Shown: positions 27,408 to 36,463, counted from the first letter of the stretch. The stretch is DNA of 64,000 bases from Chroogloeocystis siderophila 5.2 s.c.1 (GCF_001904655.1 NZ_MRCC01000015.1:62001-126000); one strand, 5' to 3'. Translations and numbers: made by a program. Notes: generated by a model not told the origin, from the letters alone.

Positions 27408-28052
27408 CTAGCTATTTTTATGCTTTGTTGGAGTTACTAACCGATAGTGCATTCCTGGCTCTGGAGTTGGTGGAAAAGGTTCGCCTTTAGTTGCTGTGAC
27501 TTCTTGTCCTTTGTTACCGCCACGAGGACCTGTAAGTTCATACAAGCCGCTTTCAGGGACTATCTCACCAGGTTTATACAATTCATTTCCACTAGAATTT
27601 GATTTGTCGGTTGTGGCTGTAGAAGTTTTGTAGCTAAGACGAAATTGGCGTTCGATTAAAAAGCCAGGAAGAAAGCCACCATGGTAGCGAACTTCTTCTA
27701 GCCTGCCAAAAACACCTTTGATTTGCGTAACGGGGGACAGTAGCTGTGTATTCTTTTGACTCCATTCAACTAAACAGTTATCGATCATTTCTTGAAACTC
27801 TAATGCCAGAATCATCGCATCATCGGCGCCCAGGTGAGGATCGACAATAATGGAAAACTTTAAAGAAATTGATAGCGTTGTTTGCAATTGTGAAGCGTGA
27901 TCGCCCTTCACATCAGTAAAAGATTCTTCTGCATGAAAACCAAACTGCGGTCGGAAGTCGGCGAATTCGTCGGTTGCAAGCTGGTGATGCAGATAAGGCA
28001 ATAAACCTTGTTCTGAAGACAAGATTTGACGAATAGTTGAGCTAGCGGTCAT
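27408..28052 (-). CDS. Hypothetical protein with YjzC-like C-terminus
   Basis: A 214-residue soluble protein. Residues 1-145 form a mixed alpha/beta domain that I cannot name. After a Ser/Thr-rich linker the last 55 residues contain YKPGEIVPESGLYE, then GPRGG and GEPFPPTPEPGMHYRLV. This pattern resembles short stand-alone YjzC-like proteins found in many bacteria, here fused to a larger domain. It lies just upstream of the 19-residue repeat gene, and the pair is bounded by unrelated genes, so they may form a small cassette. Function is unknown. Confidence 0.7.
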   Translation of the reverse strand: MTASSTIRQILSSEQGLLPYLHHQLATDEFADFRPQFGFHAEESFTDVKGDHASQLQTTLSISLKFSIIVDPHLGADDAMILALEFQEMIDNCLVEWSQKNTQLLSPVTQIKGVFGRLEEVRYHGGFLPGFLIERQFRLSYKTSTATTDKSNSSGNELYKPGEIVPESGLYELTGPRGGNKGQEVTATKGEPFPPTPEPGMHYRLVTPTKHKNS

Positions 28053-28355
28053 AACTTTTTTAGCAAATGAGTATGTCTTGCGACTTTAACCTCAACAATT
28101 TCATAAAGCGTATTGCAATGCTACCCCCTAATTGAAGAAAGTACACCAGCCGCTCGATAGAAGCTCAAAACTTAAGAATGCTCACGGCTGTCTACCTGGC
28201 TACTATATGATTGCCAAAACTCTAAATTCAAAAAACATTAGCTGACAACTATTACGGCTGTCAGCTAATGTTTTGTGTAAGCTATGAGTGCTGAATATTA
28301 AGTTGTAAGGAGCATAGTCAAACTAAAACTCAAAATTCAATGCTCAGAGCTTAGT
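28053..28355. other. Intergenic region with terminator
   Basis: About 300 bases between the GT4 glycosyltransferase and the YjzC-like gene, both minus strand. It contains the GT terminator at 28232-28274 and must contain the promoter of the two-gene cassette between about 28053 and 28230. Confidence 0.5.
28232..28274 (-). terminator. Rho-independent terminator of the GT4 gene
   Basis: Perfect 16-base stem, AAAACATTAGCTGACA paired with TGTCAGCTAATGTTTT, with an 11-base loop. On the minus strand it is followed by a T run, 82 bases beyond the glycosyltransferase stop. Confidence 0.85.
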
Positions 28356-29633
28356 TTAAGCTGTCGCGACAGCTTCATCTTTTGTAGAAACGACAACTGG
28401 TTCTTCTAGAAGTTTGACGTACAATTTGCTAAGTTGAGCAGCTACGCCATCCCAACTAAATTTATCTTCTACGCGTTTTCTAGCAGCACGACCTAGTTGA
28501 TTTCGCCACTCAGGATTACTTAATATGCGGTCAATCGCGGTTGCAAAAGCATCGTTGTCTTTCGGTGGTGCAAGTAATCCAGTTTCTTCGGGTACGACAG
28601 TGTATTGTAAGCCGCCAACATCGCTAGCAATCACTGGTGTTCCGCTTGCCATCGCTTCAATAGCTACTAAACCAAAAGGTTCGTAGTGGCTAGGAACAAC
28701 ACAAACGTCTGCTGCTGCATAGTAGATAGGTAGGTCATCGTCACCAAGACGCCCTGGAAAAACTGTCATGTCTTGCATTCCCAGTTCGTTGACAATACCT
28801 TCAATGCGATCGCGTTCTTTGCCATCGCTTTGACCAGGACGGCTACCACCACCGATAATTAGCCTAAGATCAGTACCTCTTAGTTGCGATTGAGCAACAG
28901 CACGTACTAGCGTTTCAATACCTTTACGGAAATCAAATCGACCTACATAGAGAATAACTTTGGTGTCTGCGTTGATTCCGAGTTGCTGTCTTGCTTGTTG
29001 TTGATCGATTTTACCGAAGCGATGGATGTCTGTCCCACAAGGAATAATATCGATATTGCCTTTTGTAGAAACGAGCAAGCGCATATGTTCTTGTTCTTGA
29101 GGACTTGTGGCGACAATTCGCTGTGCTGTCTCTAAAACTTCTTTTTCCACTGATAAACGAGTTTTCGCAATCAATGGAATTGTGGAAATTGATTTGTACT
29201 TAACCGCCCCTAGTGAATGATAAGTGTGAACTTGCTTACAACCCTGGATTTTTTTTAACTCCATCCCTACCCAGGCAGAAAGCCAATAGTTTGTGTGGAC
29301 TATTTCGTACTCAACACCTGATTTTTGCTGAAACTTCAGCATTTGTTGTACAAATTCCGGCGCGTGTTTAAATAAGTTGTCGCGTGGAATAAATTCTTCT
29401 GGACCTGCGGTAATCCGAATTGTGCGGCAATTTGGGGTATGCTCGACAATACTCGCTTGGTCTGCACTTGCTTTACGGGTAAACATATCAACTTGCCACC
29501 CTAACTCAGCTAGTGCTTCCCCTACATGGCGTACATAAACGTTTTGTCCTCCGGCTTCTTCCTTACCGATTTCAACCGCTGGGTCTCCGTGGACTGAAAT
29601 CAGGGCAATGTGCTTTTGGCTTGCAGAATTCAT
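28356..29633 (-). CDS. GT4 family glycosyltransferase (possibly sucrose-phosphate synthase-like)
   Basis: A 425-residue GT-B fold enzyme. The N-terminal acceptor domain begins ALISVHGDP and has the glycine-rich EEAGGQNVYVRHVGEAL. The C-terminal nucleotide-sugar domain contains ILYVGRFDFRKGIETL and PSHYEPFGLVAIEAMASGTPV with the E-x7-E donor motif (about residues 320-328). The GGQNVYV loop and length are close to small cyanobacterial sucrose-phosphate synthases and to MshA-like enzymes, but the acceptor cannot be decided. It is monocistronic, with its own terminator (28232-28274) and a 950-base empty region upstream. Confidence 0.85.
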   Translation of the reverse strand: MNSASQKHIALISVHGDPAVEIGKEEAGGQNVYVRHVGEALAELGWQVDMFTRKASADQASIVEHTPNCRTIRITAGPEEFIPRDNLFKHAPEFVQQMLKFQQKSGVEYEIVHTNYWLSAWVGMELKKIQGCKQVHTYHSLGAVKYKSISTIPLIAKTRLSVEKEVLETAQRIVATSPQEQEHMRLLVSTKGNIDIIPCGTDIHRFGKIDQQQARQQLGINADTKVILYVGRFDFRKGIETLVRAVAQSQLRGTDLRLIIGGGSRPGQSDGKERDRIEGIVNELGMQDMTVFPGRLGDDDLPIYYAAADVCVVPSHYEPFGLVAIEAMASGTPVIASDVGGLQYTVVPEETGLLAPPKDNDAFATAIDRILSNPEWRNQLGRAARKRVEDKFSWDGVAAQLSKLYVKLLEEPVVVSTKDEAVATA

Positions 29634-30155
29634 GGTGTAGTTGTTACAACAATTTAGTTAGGTTTAAAGTGGCTTTGCGATAGTCTTACCTACCGCTAAA
29701 AACCAAAAAGAATATTGCATATTCTCAAGTTTAATTTAAGCGATTCTACACTTCTTTACATCCCCTACGGGAAGTACTGTAATCCCCATAAAGTTAAAAA
29801 GATCAGCGCTCGTTGTTGCTGATTTTACCTATGCAACGACTACGCTTCTACCTTGAGTAAGATTTTTTTGTAATGCACTATTTACTTTACACGTTAAATA
29901 TGTAAGCTTGTATTTGATATATCAATACTTAACTTAAGAAAATCAGCTTTAAATGTCGTTGTCTATCTTCGCCAGCTACTCTGATGAAACTCTTGATAAA
30001 CTCTGTAAGATAGCGTTTCTAGCTTAAATTCTCGCAGCAGACAGTTTTAACTTGAGGTCTATGTGTCTACCTTGGCAATCTCTTTGTATTTAACACACTC
30101 TATTCAAAGCGACACAAATATAGTAATCCTATTTGAGTTTTAAGATTTTTTTGAA

Positions 30156-30190
30156 ACGAACCACAGAGTACACAGAGAACGCAGAGGAAA
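30156..30190. repeat. ACGAACCACAGAG dispersed repeat
   Basis: Begins ACGAACCACAGAG and continues TACACAGAGAACGCAGAGG. A second copy is at 55014-55052. The same kind of string is frequent in cyanobacterial intergenic DNA. No function is known. Confidence 0.5.
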
Positions 30191-30438
30191 GAGATAGAGA
30201 GGGATTCTCACAACTGACTTGAGATTACGATATTTGATCAGCTTAATTTATAAGAATAATAAGCGTCTCTTAACTGATTATCAAGACGACAAACACGTTG
30301 ACTCGTCTCTAGCATAGAGTTTTTATAAAAGCACTTAAACTATCATCTTGAGTTCTTCACGAAATTACTGTGAGTGAAACGAAAGGTTCAAGGATCATTC
30401 CACCGCATTGCCAATTTTATGCCGAACAGTGATCTAAG

Positions 30439-30491
30439 AGCCAGTGCTAGTCATTTCATCGATAACTGCTGTCATGCTTCAAGCACTGGCT
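30439..30491. other. Inverted repeat with 33-base loop downstream of the RRM gene
   Basis: AGCCAGTGCT and AGCACTGGCT are exact inverse complements. No T run follows on the minus strand, so it is not a standard terminator for the RRM gene whose stop lies about 95 bases away. It could be a 3' UTR structure. Confidence 0.35.
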
Positions 30492-30585
30492 ACGTTTAGT
30501 TTCATATAGCAGCACAAGCAAAAGGATCTAAAGCGTAAGCCTAATAGTTTTGGATACCGCTAATTCCTTATTACCCTGACAAAAT

Positions 30586-31068
30586 TTATCCATTACTTGT
30601 TTGTGCAGATAACATTTGCTTGAGTTTTTCAAGTTCAGACGCCCAACGCGGATCGGGTTGAATCGTATCAGAAGTATTAGACGACTGGTTACTCGTATTG
30701 TTGCTGCGACGTGATTTTTTGTTGCTACGACGATTTGAGGGTTTTTCCTGATTTCCTTCTTCTTGATTGTTGACAGCACTATTTGAGCTAGATTGCTCCT
30801 CGTCCTCTTGACCCTTCGAACGGGGTAGCGCTTTCTCAATTTTGAGAGGAGTGTCTTTGAACATATAACCATTGAATTTTTCAATGATTTGATCAGCCTG
30901 TTCGTCGCTGTTAACTGTTACAAAACCAAAACCACGACATTTACCAGTTTTTCGATCTTTGATAACTTTGGTAGTAACTGAATCACCAGCTTCTGCAAAA
31001 ACTGCTTGCAGTTCTTGACGTTCTAACTCTTCTTTCGGCAAATTGCCAATATATAGACGAACTGACAT
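30586..31068 (-). CDS. RRM-domain RNA-binding protein
   Basis: A 160-residue protein with a single RNA recognition motif at residues 1-85. RNP2 is LYIGNL near the N-terminus and RNP1 is CRGFGFVTV near residue 45. The tail is low complexity and rich in Ser, Asn, Lys and Arg (SNKKSRRSNNTSNQSSN), instead of the Gly-rich tail of cold-induced Rbp proteins. Such cyanobacterial Rbp proteins bind mRNA and some direct transcripts to membranes. A GGAGG lies about nine bases before the ATG. Long untranslated flanks (590 and 950 bases) fit a gene under strong post-transcriptional control, which is inference. Confidence 0.9.
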   Translation of the reverse strand: MSVRLYIGNLPKEELERQELQAVFAEAGDSVTTKVIKDRKTGKCRGFGFVTVNSDEQADQIIEKFNGYMFKDTPLKIEKALPRSKGQEDEEQSSSNSAVNNQEEGNQEKPSNRRSNKKSRRSNNTSNQSSNTSDTIQPDPRWASELEKLKQMLSAQTSNG

Positions 31069-31659
31069 AGGAAGATACCTCCGGACTTGGGTGCGAATAG
31101 AATTGGTAACAAAACTGTTTACATGAGGAAGGCTAGATACCTACTGGAATTGACGCACATTGCAACAAACCAATTTTTCACTTTGATAATTGCCAACCTT
31201 TAGAATATAGTTCTTTGCCTAACTCAAGGCTATAGTTTTTTGTAACTTATCTGCTAATTAACCGGCTTCTAGGTATATATTCCGCCAGTTACCAGCTGTT
31301 TTGCTACGTGTAATGCTTTTGAGTTGCTGGAACATTAACACCATTCTTTACAGTATCACGGCTTTTGCTATACCAGCACCTAAAAATAAACATTTCAGCC
31401 CTTAGCAACATTTTTAACTCGGTAACAGCAGTGTTATCCCTCTGTAGCGAGGGATTTTGTACCTTTTGAGGATGAGAAATAAAAACCAGCCGTGGGCTGG
31501 TTAAGCTGCTGTGTTGGAACAAGGAAAAGATAACCTTAGATTGAGCTTTGTTAGGCAATTGAACTAAGCTTGTCAGCGGTCATTTACCTAAAAATAACTT
31601 TTACTCTAGTGTTAAATAATGTAACACAAGCCAATTAGTTTTTGCAATGTTTCTTTACA
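31069..31659. other. Intergenic region upstream of the RRM gene
   Basis: 591 bases holding the promoter and 5' leader of the RRM gene (31069 to about 31450) and the terminator of the M48-like gene at 31484-31502. An 84-codon minus frame (31304-31558) reads through that terminator and is not credible. Confidence 0.45.
31484..31502 (-). terminator. Rho-independent terminator of the TPR/M48-like gene
   Basis: Stem AACCAGCC/GGCTGGTT with a 3-base loop. On the minus strand it is followed by TTTATTT, about 160 bases after the stop at 31660. Confidence 0.75.
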
Positions 31660-33768
31660 TTAGGTAGTATTGCCTTGCCAAATAATATAAGTTCCCCAAA
31701 TAGCAGTTGCACAAGCTAAGAGTGTCGACCAGACTTGATGACTACTACGTCCAATGCTGCTTTGCGTACGCCAACTATCAACGTCCAACCATAGCGCAGC
31801 ACCACGACGGTACCAACCAATAATGATCATATCTTGACCAATCAGCTTCTCAATCGCGTACGCCTGGTTGTTGAAAAATTGACGGATTCCTATCAGCAGT
31901 GATTGGTGATGTAGTCGAATTAAACTAGTGTTTGATTTCAAAATCAAATCTTGTGCTAGCCAATTACTAATGCCATAGCGTCCTAGAAGCTTACCTTGAG
32001 TGCGTGTGGGTTTGCTATCTAAAGGTAGTGTATTGGGATTAGCTAAGAATTTGCCAAGATCTAGAGACTCTAAATTAGAAACTTTAATGTCTGGAAAAAA
32101 AGCATTGAGGCGAATAAACGTGCCAAGACTAAAGCCGATTGGTAAAGAGCCTAAAATTAAAGACCAGTCACCATACATCCATGCTAGTTGCGGTATTCTT
32201 AACCAAATTCCAATTCCACCGATAAGCCAAGCTAGACAGCCAAACATTAAACCGAGGATAGTACCTAAAAATGGCGCAATCTGTAGCAAGAACGTTAGGC
32301 GAGAAGTAAAAGCTTTGATTTGGGGATTGAGTAATGCTAATTCTGGCTCCAAGCGCCAATTTTGAGCAATCTGCGCAAGACGTTGTAAGCGATCGCCCAC
32401 AAGTGGATGAGTTTGAAGAAGATTGAACCAATAGCGGTAAGGATTGTAACAGTCCCAAGCTAGGACAGATTCAAGGTCAGTTGGTGTTTGACAACAGCTC
32501 AGTGTCAGTGCTTGCGTGCGATCGAGGGGAAGGAGTAATTGCCAACTTTCTAATAGCCAACTCGTACATTCTTGCTGGCGAATGTCTGTAGCAATACCTT
32601 GAGCAATTTTGAGTAAAGCACGAGTTAAGCCATTCGGATGACCAGTCATTTCGGCTGCTAGGCGATCGCTGTAGTAAATTCGCACCTGTGATAGCCAAAG
32701 CACAGGAAGGCAAAGAAGATACCAAACGATATAAGCAATATTAGCGATAACCCCAGCAATTAACTGTAAGTAAGAATAAGAAGTTTTGTTACCCCATCGC
32801 GATACCTGGGAATAGACGAGATATGGTAATTGCGTCACAACCATAATGAGAGACATCACCGCAAAATCTTTGTGGGTAACATGTCCTAGCTGAGTTGCAT
32901 AAATCGTCGCAATTTCATTCGCTGCTAATTGTTCGAGAAGTCCTTGAGTGACGACAAGACGAGCATTTCTTGGTAAGTTACCGTAGCTGAGAGCGAGTGG
33001 TACTGATATTGGCAGGAGTTTGAGTTGTGGCGATCGCCAGTTTTGCCGCTGATAGTAGCGTTTGAGTAATTGGCAAGCTTCTGGGCTATAGGTTGCTAGT
33101 GTATCAAAGGATAATGGTTGTAAGTTATCGAATCGTAGAAATCCATCAAGTAACCAGGGAGCGAAACTGACAAATAGAAGCAGTGTGACGAGAACAAACT
33201 GTGTCGGATCGCGGTAAAAAAGTTGAATCGGTTCTAAATATGGCAGGTTGACTAAAACGTCATTCGTGACGCGCATAAATAATCGTAACAACTCGCGGAT
33301 GAGCCAAAAAAAAGCGATCGCCGATCCTGCTTGTAGCAACCACAATGGTAGTAAATTGATCTTTGGCAACCGTTGCAGTTTTTTTAATCGTTTGGCACGC
33401 TGTCCTATGAGAGGTAGCGTGTGGGCAACTGGCGCTGGCGTACTTGTACAATTGGATAAGTGATCGGTATTCTGTTGAGTTTCTGTTGTTAGTTTAGGCT
33501 CGACAGAGCGTTTTAATTCATTAAGATGACGTAATGCCCACGCTTGAATTTGCGGATCGTGATGTTGTATCAAAGTTTCACACAGCGCGATCGCGCGTTC
33601 ATCTCCAACATTTTTGTAGGCGATGACTAAACCCATCTGTACTTTCACAAGCGTTGCGGGATCGCCTGGCGTTTGATACGCGGCTTCAAGTTGTGCGATC
33701 GCTTTGTCGTAATCTCCTTGATTTAAAGCTGTTAATCCAGCTACCACAGATGAGTTGGGAGAAGCCAT
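31660..33768 (-). CDS. TPR-M48-like membrane protein lacking the zinc site
   Basis: A 702-residue protein. Residues 1-90 are TPR-like (GLTALNQGDYDKAIAQLEAAY). Membrane helices follow at about 140-165 and 190-210. An M48/HtpX-like domain starts near 250, and more membrane helices and a hydrophobic tail follow. The place of the zinc motif HExxH reads ATQLGH at residues 291-296 (DNA GCA ACT CAG CTA GGA CAT), so the first His and the catalytic Glu are Thr and Gln. The third-ligand region, usually E-x-x-AD, reads IYYSD at 364-368. The flanking fold signatures (LAANEIATIYATQLGHVTHKD; RLAAEMTGHPNG) are otherwise well kept. It should therefore be a catalytically dead homologue. Monocistronic, with a terminator downstream. 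Confidence 0.8.
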   Translation of the reverse strand: MASPNSSVVAGLTALNQGDYDKAIAQLEAAYQTPGDPATLVKVQMGLVIAYKNVGDERAIALCETLIQHHDPQIQAWALRHLNELKRSVEPKLTTETQQNTDHLSNCTSTPAPVAHTLPLIGQRAKRLKKLQRLPKINLLPLWLLQAGSAIAFFWLIRELLRLFMRVTNDVLVNLPYLEPIQLFYRDPTQFVLVTLLLFVSFAPWLLDGFLRFDNLQPLSFDTLATYSPEACQLLKRYYQRQNWRSPQLKLLPISVPLALSYGNLPRNARLVVTQGLLEQLAANEIATIYATQLGHVTHKDFAVMSLIMVVTQLPYLVYSQVSRWGNKTSYSYLQLIAGVIANIAYIVWYLLCLPVLWLSQVRIYYSDRLAAEMTGHPNGLTRALLKIAQGIATDIRQQECTSWLLESWQLLLPLDRTQALTLSCCQTPTDLESVLAWDCYNPYRYWFNLLQTHPLVGDRLQRLAQIAQNWRLEPELALLNPQIKAFTSRLTFLLQIAPFLGTILGLMFGCLAWLIGGIGIWLRIPQLAWMYGDWSLILGSLPIGFSLGTFIRLNAFFPDIKVSNLESLDLGKFLANPNTLPLDSKPTRTQGKLLGRYGISNWLAQDLILKSNTSLIRLHHQSLLIGIRQFFNNQAYAIEKLIGQDMIIIGWYRRGAALWLDVDSWRTQSSIGRSSHQVWSTLLACATAIWGTYIIWQGNTT

Positions 33769-33805
33769 GATCTTAATTGTGTCAAATTGATTAAATTTTG
33801 ATTTT

Positions 33806-34174
33806 ATGGATTTCTCTTGTAGCAGCGCGTTTGTAACATTGGCAGCTAATGATTTAGAAAAGTTAGTTCTTTTCTACAGTAATTTACTAAATCTGACACC
33901 ACAGCAGTACACTCCAAATCGTTATGCTGAGTTCAAGTTACCAGGTTTGCGATTAGGTATTTTTCGACCAAAACAATCACATGAAGCTGAGTTTAAGAAC
34001 TCTAGTAGCGCAATGAGTTTGTGTTTAGAAGTCAATCACCTAGAAAATGCTATTGCACGTCTTACTCATCTAGGCTACCCACCACCAGGGGAAATAATAA
34101 CAGCTTCTCATGGCAAAGAAATTTATGCCTACGATTCAGAAGGCAATCGCTTAATCTTGCATCAGTCGAGCTAA
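33806..34174 (+). CDS. VOC superfamily (glyoxalase-fold) protein
   Basis: A 122-residue single-domain protein of the vicinal-oxygen-chelate fold. It begins CSSAFVTLAANDLEKLVLFYSNLLNL and ends with the typical IYAYDSEGNRLILHQ. Metal-ligand candidates are few (the final Glu is replaced in ligand position by His near the end), so enzyme activity is uncertain. It is divergent from the M48-like gene (start 37 bases apart), sharing a short promoter region. Confidence 0.75.
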   Translation: MDFSCSSAFVTLAANDLEKLVLFYSNLLNLTPQQYTPNRYAEFKLPGLRLGIFRPKQSHEAEFKNSSSAMSLCLEVNHLENAIARLTHLGYPPPGEIITASHGKEIYAYDSEGNRLILHQSS

Positions 34175-34249
34175 TGTCAATTTAATAGAAAAGGCTTAAC
34201 AGTCAGTAACCGTAGCTACTGGGGTTGATAGACTACTATTGCTTTTGCA

Positions 34250-34306
34250 TTAGTCCACGCAGGTGGACTTCTTATTTTAAGCCGCGACTTCAGTCGCTAG
34301 GCGGCG
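34250..34306. repeat. AGTCCAC/GCGACT dispersed repeat, full copy
   Basis: Two successive hairpin modules. The first has AGTCCAC (34252-34258) and GTGGACT (34263-34269); the second is GCCGCGACTTCAGTCGCTAG with GCGGC after it. It lies between the convergent VOC and small membrane protein genes, where it may end transcription. Confidence 0.65.
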
Positions 34307-34329
34307 TCCCCAGCGATTCCTGTCACCAT

Positions 34330-34626
34330 TTAAAAATAGTGAATCACATCTGCTAACCCGTAGACACTAATAATCAGCATCAGAACTGCGGTGACTTGAG
34401 TTGCACGGATGTATGGTGAAGGTGCGATCGCTTCACGAATCAAAATTGAGATTGATGAGCCAATCACAAAACTGAGACTTAACACTAAATAAGGCCAGAA
34501 TGGTGAAATACTCCAAACTGCTAATAAGGCTAGCGCTATCCACAGCATCACAAGTTCCACAAAGCGAGGTGGGTTGTACTGACTCGATAAAATTAAAGTA
34601 TTTAGCCAAAAGCGCCAAATTGCCAT
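34330..34626 (-). CDS. Small membrane protein, unknown function
   Basis: A 98-residue hydrophobic protein with three predicted transmembrane helices (about 22-42, 44-64 and 76-95). It begins MAIWRFWLNTLILSSQYNPP. I know similar short proteins in cyanobacteria but no function. It starts 24 bases after the chlI stop on the same strand, so it is probably co-transcribed with chlI. It could sit in the membrane near chlorophyll synthesis, but that is only positional inference. Confidence 0.7.
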   Translation of the reverse strand: MAIWRFWLNTLILSSQYNPPRFVELVMLWIALALLAVWSISPFWPYLVLSLSFVIGSSISILIREAIAPSPYIRATQVTAVLMLIISVYGLADVIHYF

Positions 34627-34650
34627 TTTGTCCCTACCAACAAAAGATCA

Positions 34651-35757
34651 TTAGCGACGTCCACTCATTTGAGCAGTACCGTTTGATTGAGCCGCTTCCG
34701 TGGTATCTTCGATTCCAAATACGCGATTGAAAGCTTTTTCTACTTTGTAGCCAGAATCAATTGTTTCCAATGGATCTTTGCGCAAGCGATGGCGCAGACA
34801 CAAAGTAATGACGCGACGAATATCATCAACGGTGACTTCGGTACGTCCTTCAAAGGCGGCTAAAGCTTTTGCAGCACGGTTTGTGACAATATCACCGCGC
34901 AAGCCATCAACATCAAGTTCCGAGCAGACTTCTGAAATATTAACTCTTAGGTCGTAATCGATATTGACTGAAGGTAAAAGTGCTTGAGCTTGAGTTAATT
35001 TTTGTTGCAATTCTTGCTGCTGGGGTTGATATTTTTCTAAGAACTGCTGCGGATTTTGGTCAAATTCGGCTCGTTGTTCGACGATTTGGACACGTAATGC
35101 AGGTTCTTTGACGGTGTGAATTTCTGCGTGCATTCCAAAGCGATCAAGAAGTTGCGGACGCAGTTCACCTTCTTCAGGGTTTCCCGAACCAACTAAAACA
35201 AAACGTGCAGGGTGACGAATCGAAATTCCTTCGCGTTCTACCGTATTCCAACCACCTGCTGCGGAGTCGAGAAGGACGTCTACTAAATGATCGTCGAGGA
35301 GGTTAACTTCATCAACGTAGAGAATGCCGCGATTTGCTTTAGCAAGGAGTCCTGGTTCAAAGGCTTTGACGCCTTCAGAGAGTGCTTTTTCAATGTCGAT
35401 CGTGCCGCACACGCGGTCTTCGGTCGCACCCAAGGGCAAATCAACCATCGGCACCTTTTTGTGCACGACAGGAATTTCGATTTGCTGTTCGAGTTGCTGC
35501 CTAACAGCGTCACTCATCAGTTCTGGATCGCGCGGATCGCTGTTAAACGGGTCATCTGCAACAACTTCAATTTCTGGAAGCAAATCAGCTAATGCCCGAA
35601 TTGTTGTTGATTTACCAGTACCGCGATCGCCCATGATCATGACACCACCAATTTTAGGGTCAATCACGTTCAACAATAAGGCAAGTTTCATTTCTTCCTG
35701 ACCAACAATGGCAGTGAAGGGAAAAACGCGGCGGGTAGCTTGGGCAGTTGAACTCAC
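34651..35757 (-). CDS. chlI: Magnesium chelatase ATPase subunit I
   Basis: A 368-residue AAA+ ATPase that drives insertion of Mg into protoporphyrin IX for chlorophyll synthesis. Walker [10 protein letters not shown] stands at residues 43-51, Walker B is [13 protein letters not shown], and the sensor block is [21 protein letters not shown]. Length and sequence are typical. It acts as a ring with ChlD and ChlH, which are not in the window. Start ATG at 35757. A small membrane protein gene follows directly. Confidence 0.97.
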   Translation of the reverse strand: MSSTAQATRRVFPFTAIVGQEEMKLALLLNVIDPKIGGVMIMGDRGTGKSTTIRALADLLPEIEVVADDPFNSDPRDPELMSDAVRQQLEQQIEIPVVHKKVPMVDLPLGATEDRVCGTIDIEKALSEGVKAFEPGLLAKANRGILYVDEVNLLDDHLVDVLLDSAAGGWNTVEREGISIRHPARFVLVGSGNPEEGELRPQLLDRFGMHAEIHTVKEPALRVQIVEQRAEFDQNPQQFLEKYQPQQQELQQKLTQAQALLPSVNIDYDLRVNISEVCSELDVDGLRGDIVTNRAAKALAAFEGRTEVTVDDIRRVITLCLRHRLRKDPLETIDSGYKVEKAFNRVFGIEDTTEAAQSNGTAQMSGRR

Positions 35758-35913
35758 AGAAGATTACCTGAAAATGTCGGTACACCGTTTCTCATTGTGC
35801 CATAGTATGAGGGTTTAGGGGTGAGGAGTGAGGGGTAGAAAAATTGAGCGAGTTTAGTCAATGCTTGTCAAGCGGTCGCAAAAAGTAGTTGCAGTGCTTT
35901 TTGGACTGCTAAT

Positions 35914-36207
35914 TTATTCGGTTTGAGCCAAAATACCGATTTGTTTTACAACTATTGAGTTATCTAGGGTGAACAACTTCATTCTTACTACAGAAATTGC
36001 TTTAAGCCCAGTACTTGCCAAGTCAGCGATTGCAACATCGAGTACCCATGGAGAATGACTTGCGGTAGTAATCATTGCCATTACGCTTCTATTGGAAGGA
36101 GTATTGAAAATTTCATTACTCAACACAAGTGCTGGACGTCTTTTTGTCGCGGAAATATCAGTAAAGGGAAACGGTACGACGACAACATCAAACTGGCTAT
36201 AGGTCAC
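35914..36207 (-). CDS. PemK/MazF-type toxin
   Basis: A 97-residue protein of the MazF/PemK endoribonuclease family. It has the N-terminal FDVVVVPFPFTDISATKRRPALVLS and the later MAMITTASHSPW, which align with the conserved beta-barrel core. It overlaps the AbrB-like gene by 11 bases, the usual antitoxin-toxin arrangement. It should cleave mRNA when free from its antitoxin. The pair is intact, and it lies between chlI and a desaturase-like gene with no mobile element visible. Confidence 0.85.
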   Translation of the reverse strand: MTYSQFDVVVVPFPFTDISATKRRPALVLSNEIFNTPSNRSVMAMITTASHSPWVLDVAIADLASTGLKAISVVRMKLFTLDNSIVVKQIGILAQTE

Positions 36208-36436
36208 TATAGGCTTCCTCGTCTGCGGCTGATTCCCACTCGCCTAGAGTTTCTGCTACAGCATTCAGATAATTCCAATCAAGCGATGGCACTTTTTTTA
36301 ATATCACTTGCCCTGACTCAATTTCAAACGCTACACAATCACCTTGCGCAATTTTCAGTACTTTTCTGACCTCTTGAGGAATCGTTGCTTGATATTTTTT
36401 TGTCACTCTAGACACGAGTGATTTTCGTCTAGCCAT
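36197..36436 (-). CDS. AbrB/MazE-type antitoxin
   Basis: A 79-residue DNA-binding protein with the SpoVT/AbrB swapped-hairpin signature (VTKKYQATIPQEVRKVLKI at about residues 10-28, GDCVAFEIESGQVILKK after it). The acidic C-terminal tail (EWESAADEEAYSDL) is the expected toxin-binding part. It is upstream of and overlaps the MazF-like toxin. It probably represses their common promoter in the 27-base gap and the end of the neighbouring gene. Confidence 0.85.
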   Translation of the reverse strand: MARRKSLVSRVTKKYQATIPQEVRKVLKIAQGDCVAFEIESGQVILKKVPSLDWNYLNAVAETLGEWESAADEEAYSDL

Positions 36437-36463
36437 AAAATAAAACGGTATTACTTGAGTTGA

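Larger units (their letters stand above)
29634..30585. other. Long intergenic region
   Basis: A 952-base gap between two minus-strand genes with no credible ORF. It holds one ACGAACCACAGAG-type repeat (30156-30190) and a pair of 10-base inverted arms at 30439-30448 and 30482-30491. The GT4 promoter should be near 29640-29750. A non-coding RNA is possible but I cannot show one. Confidence 0.4.

Noticed and set aside
30528-30884. 118-codon frame overlapping the RRM gene on the same strand
   Set aside because: Alternative frame over the Lys/Arg/Ser-rich tail of the RRM protein; no start signal and no family match.
31304-31558. 84-codon minus-strand frame
   Set aside because: It spans the rho-independent terminator at 31484-31502 and has no ribosome site.
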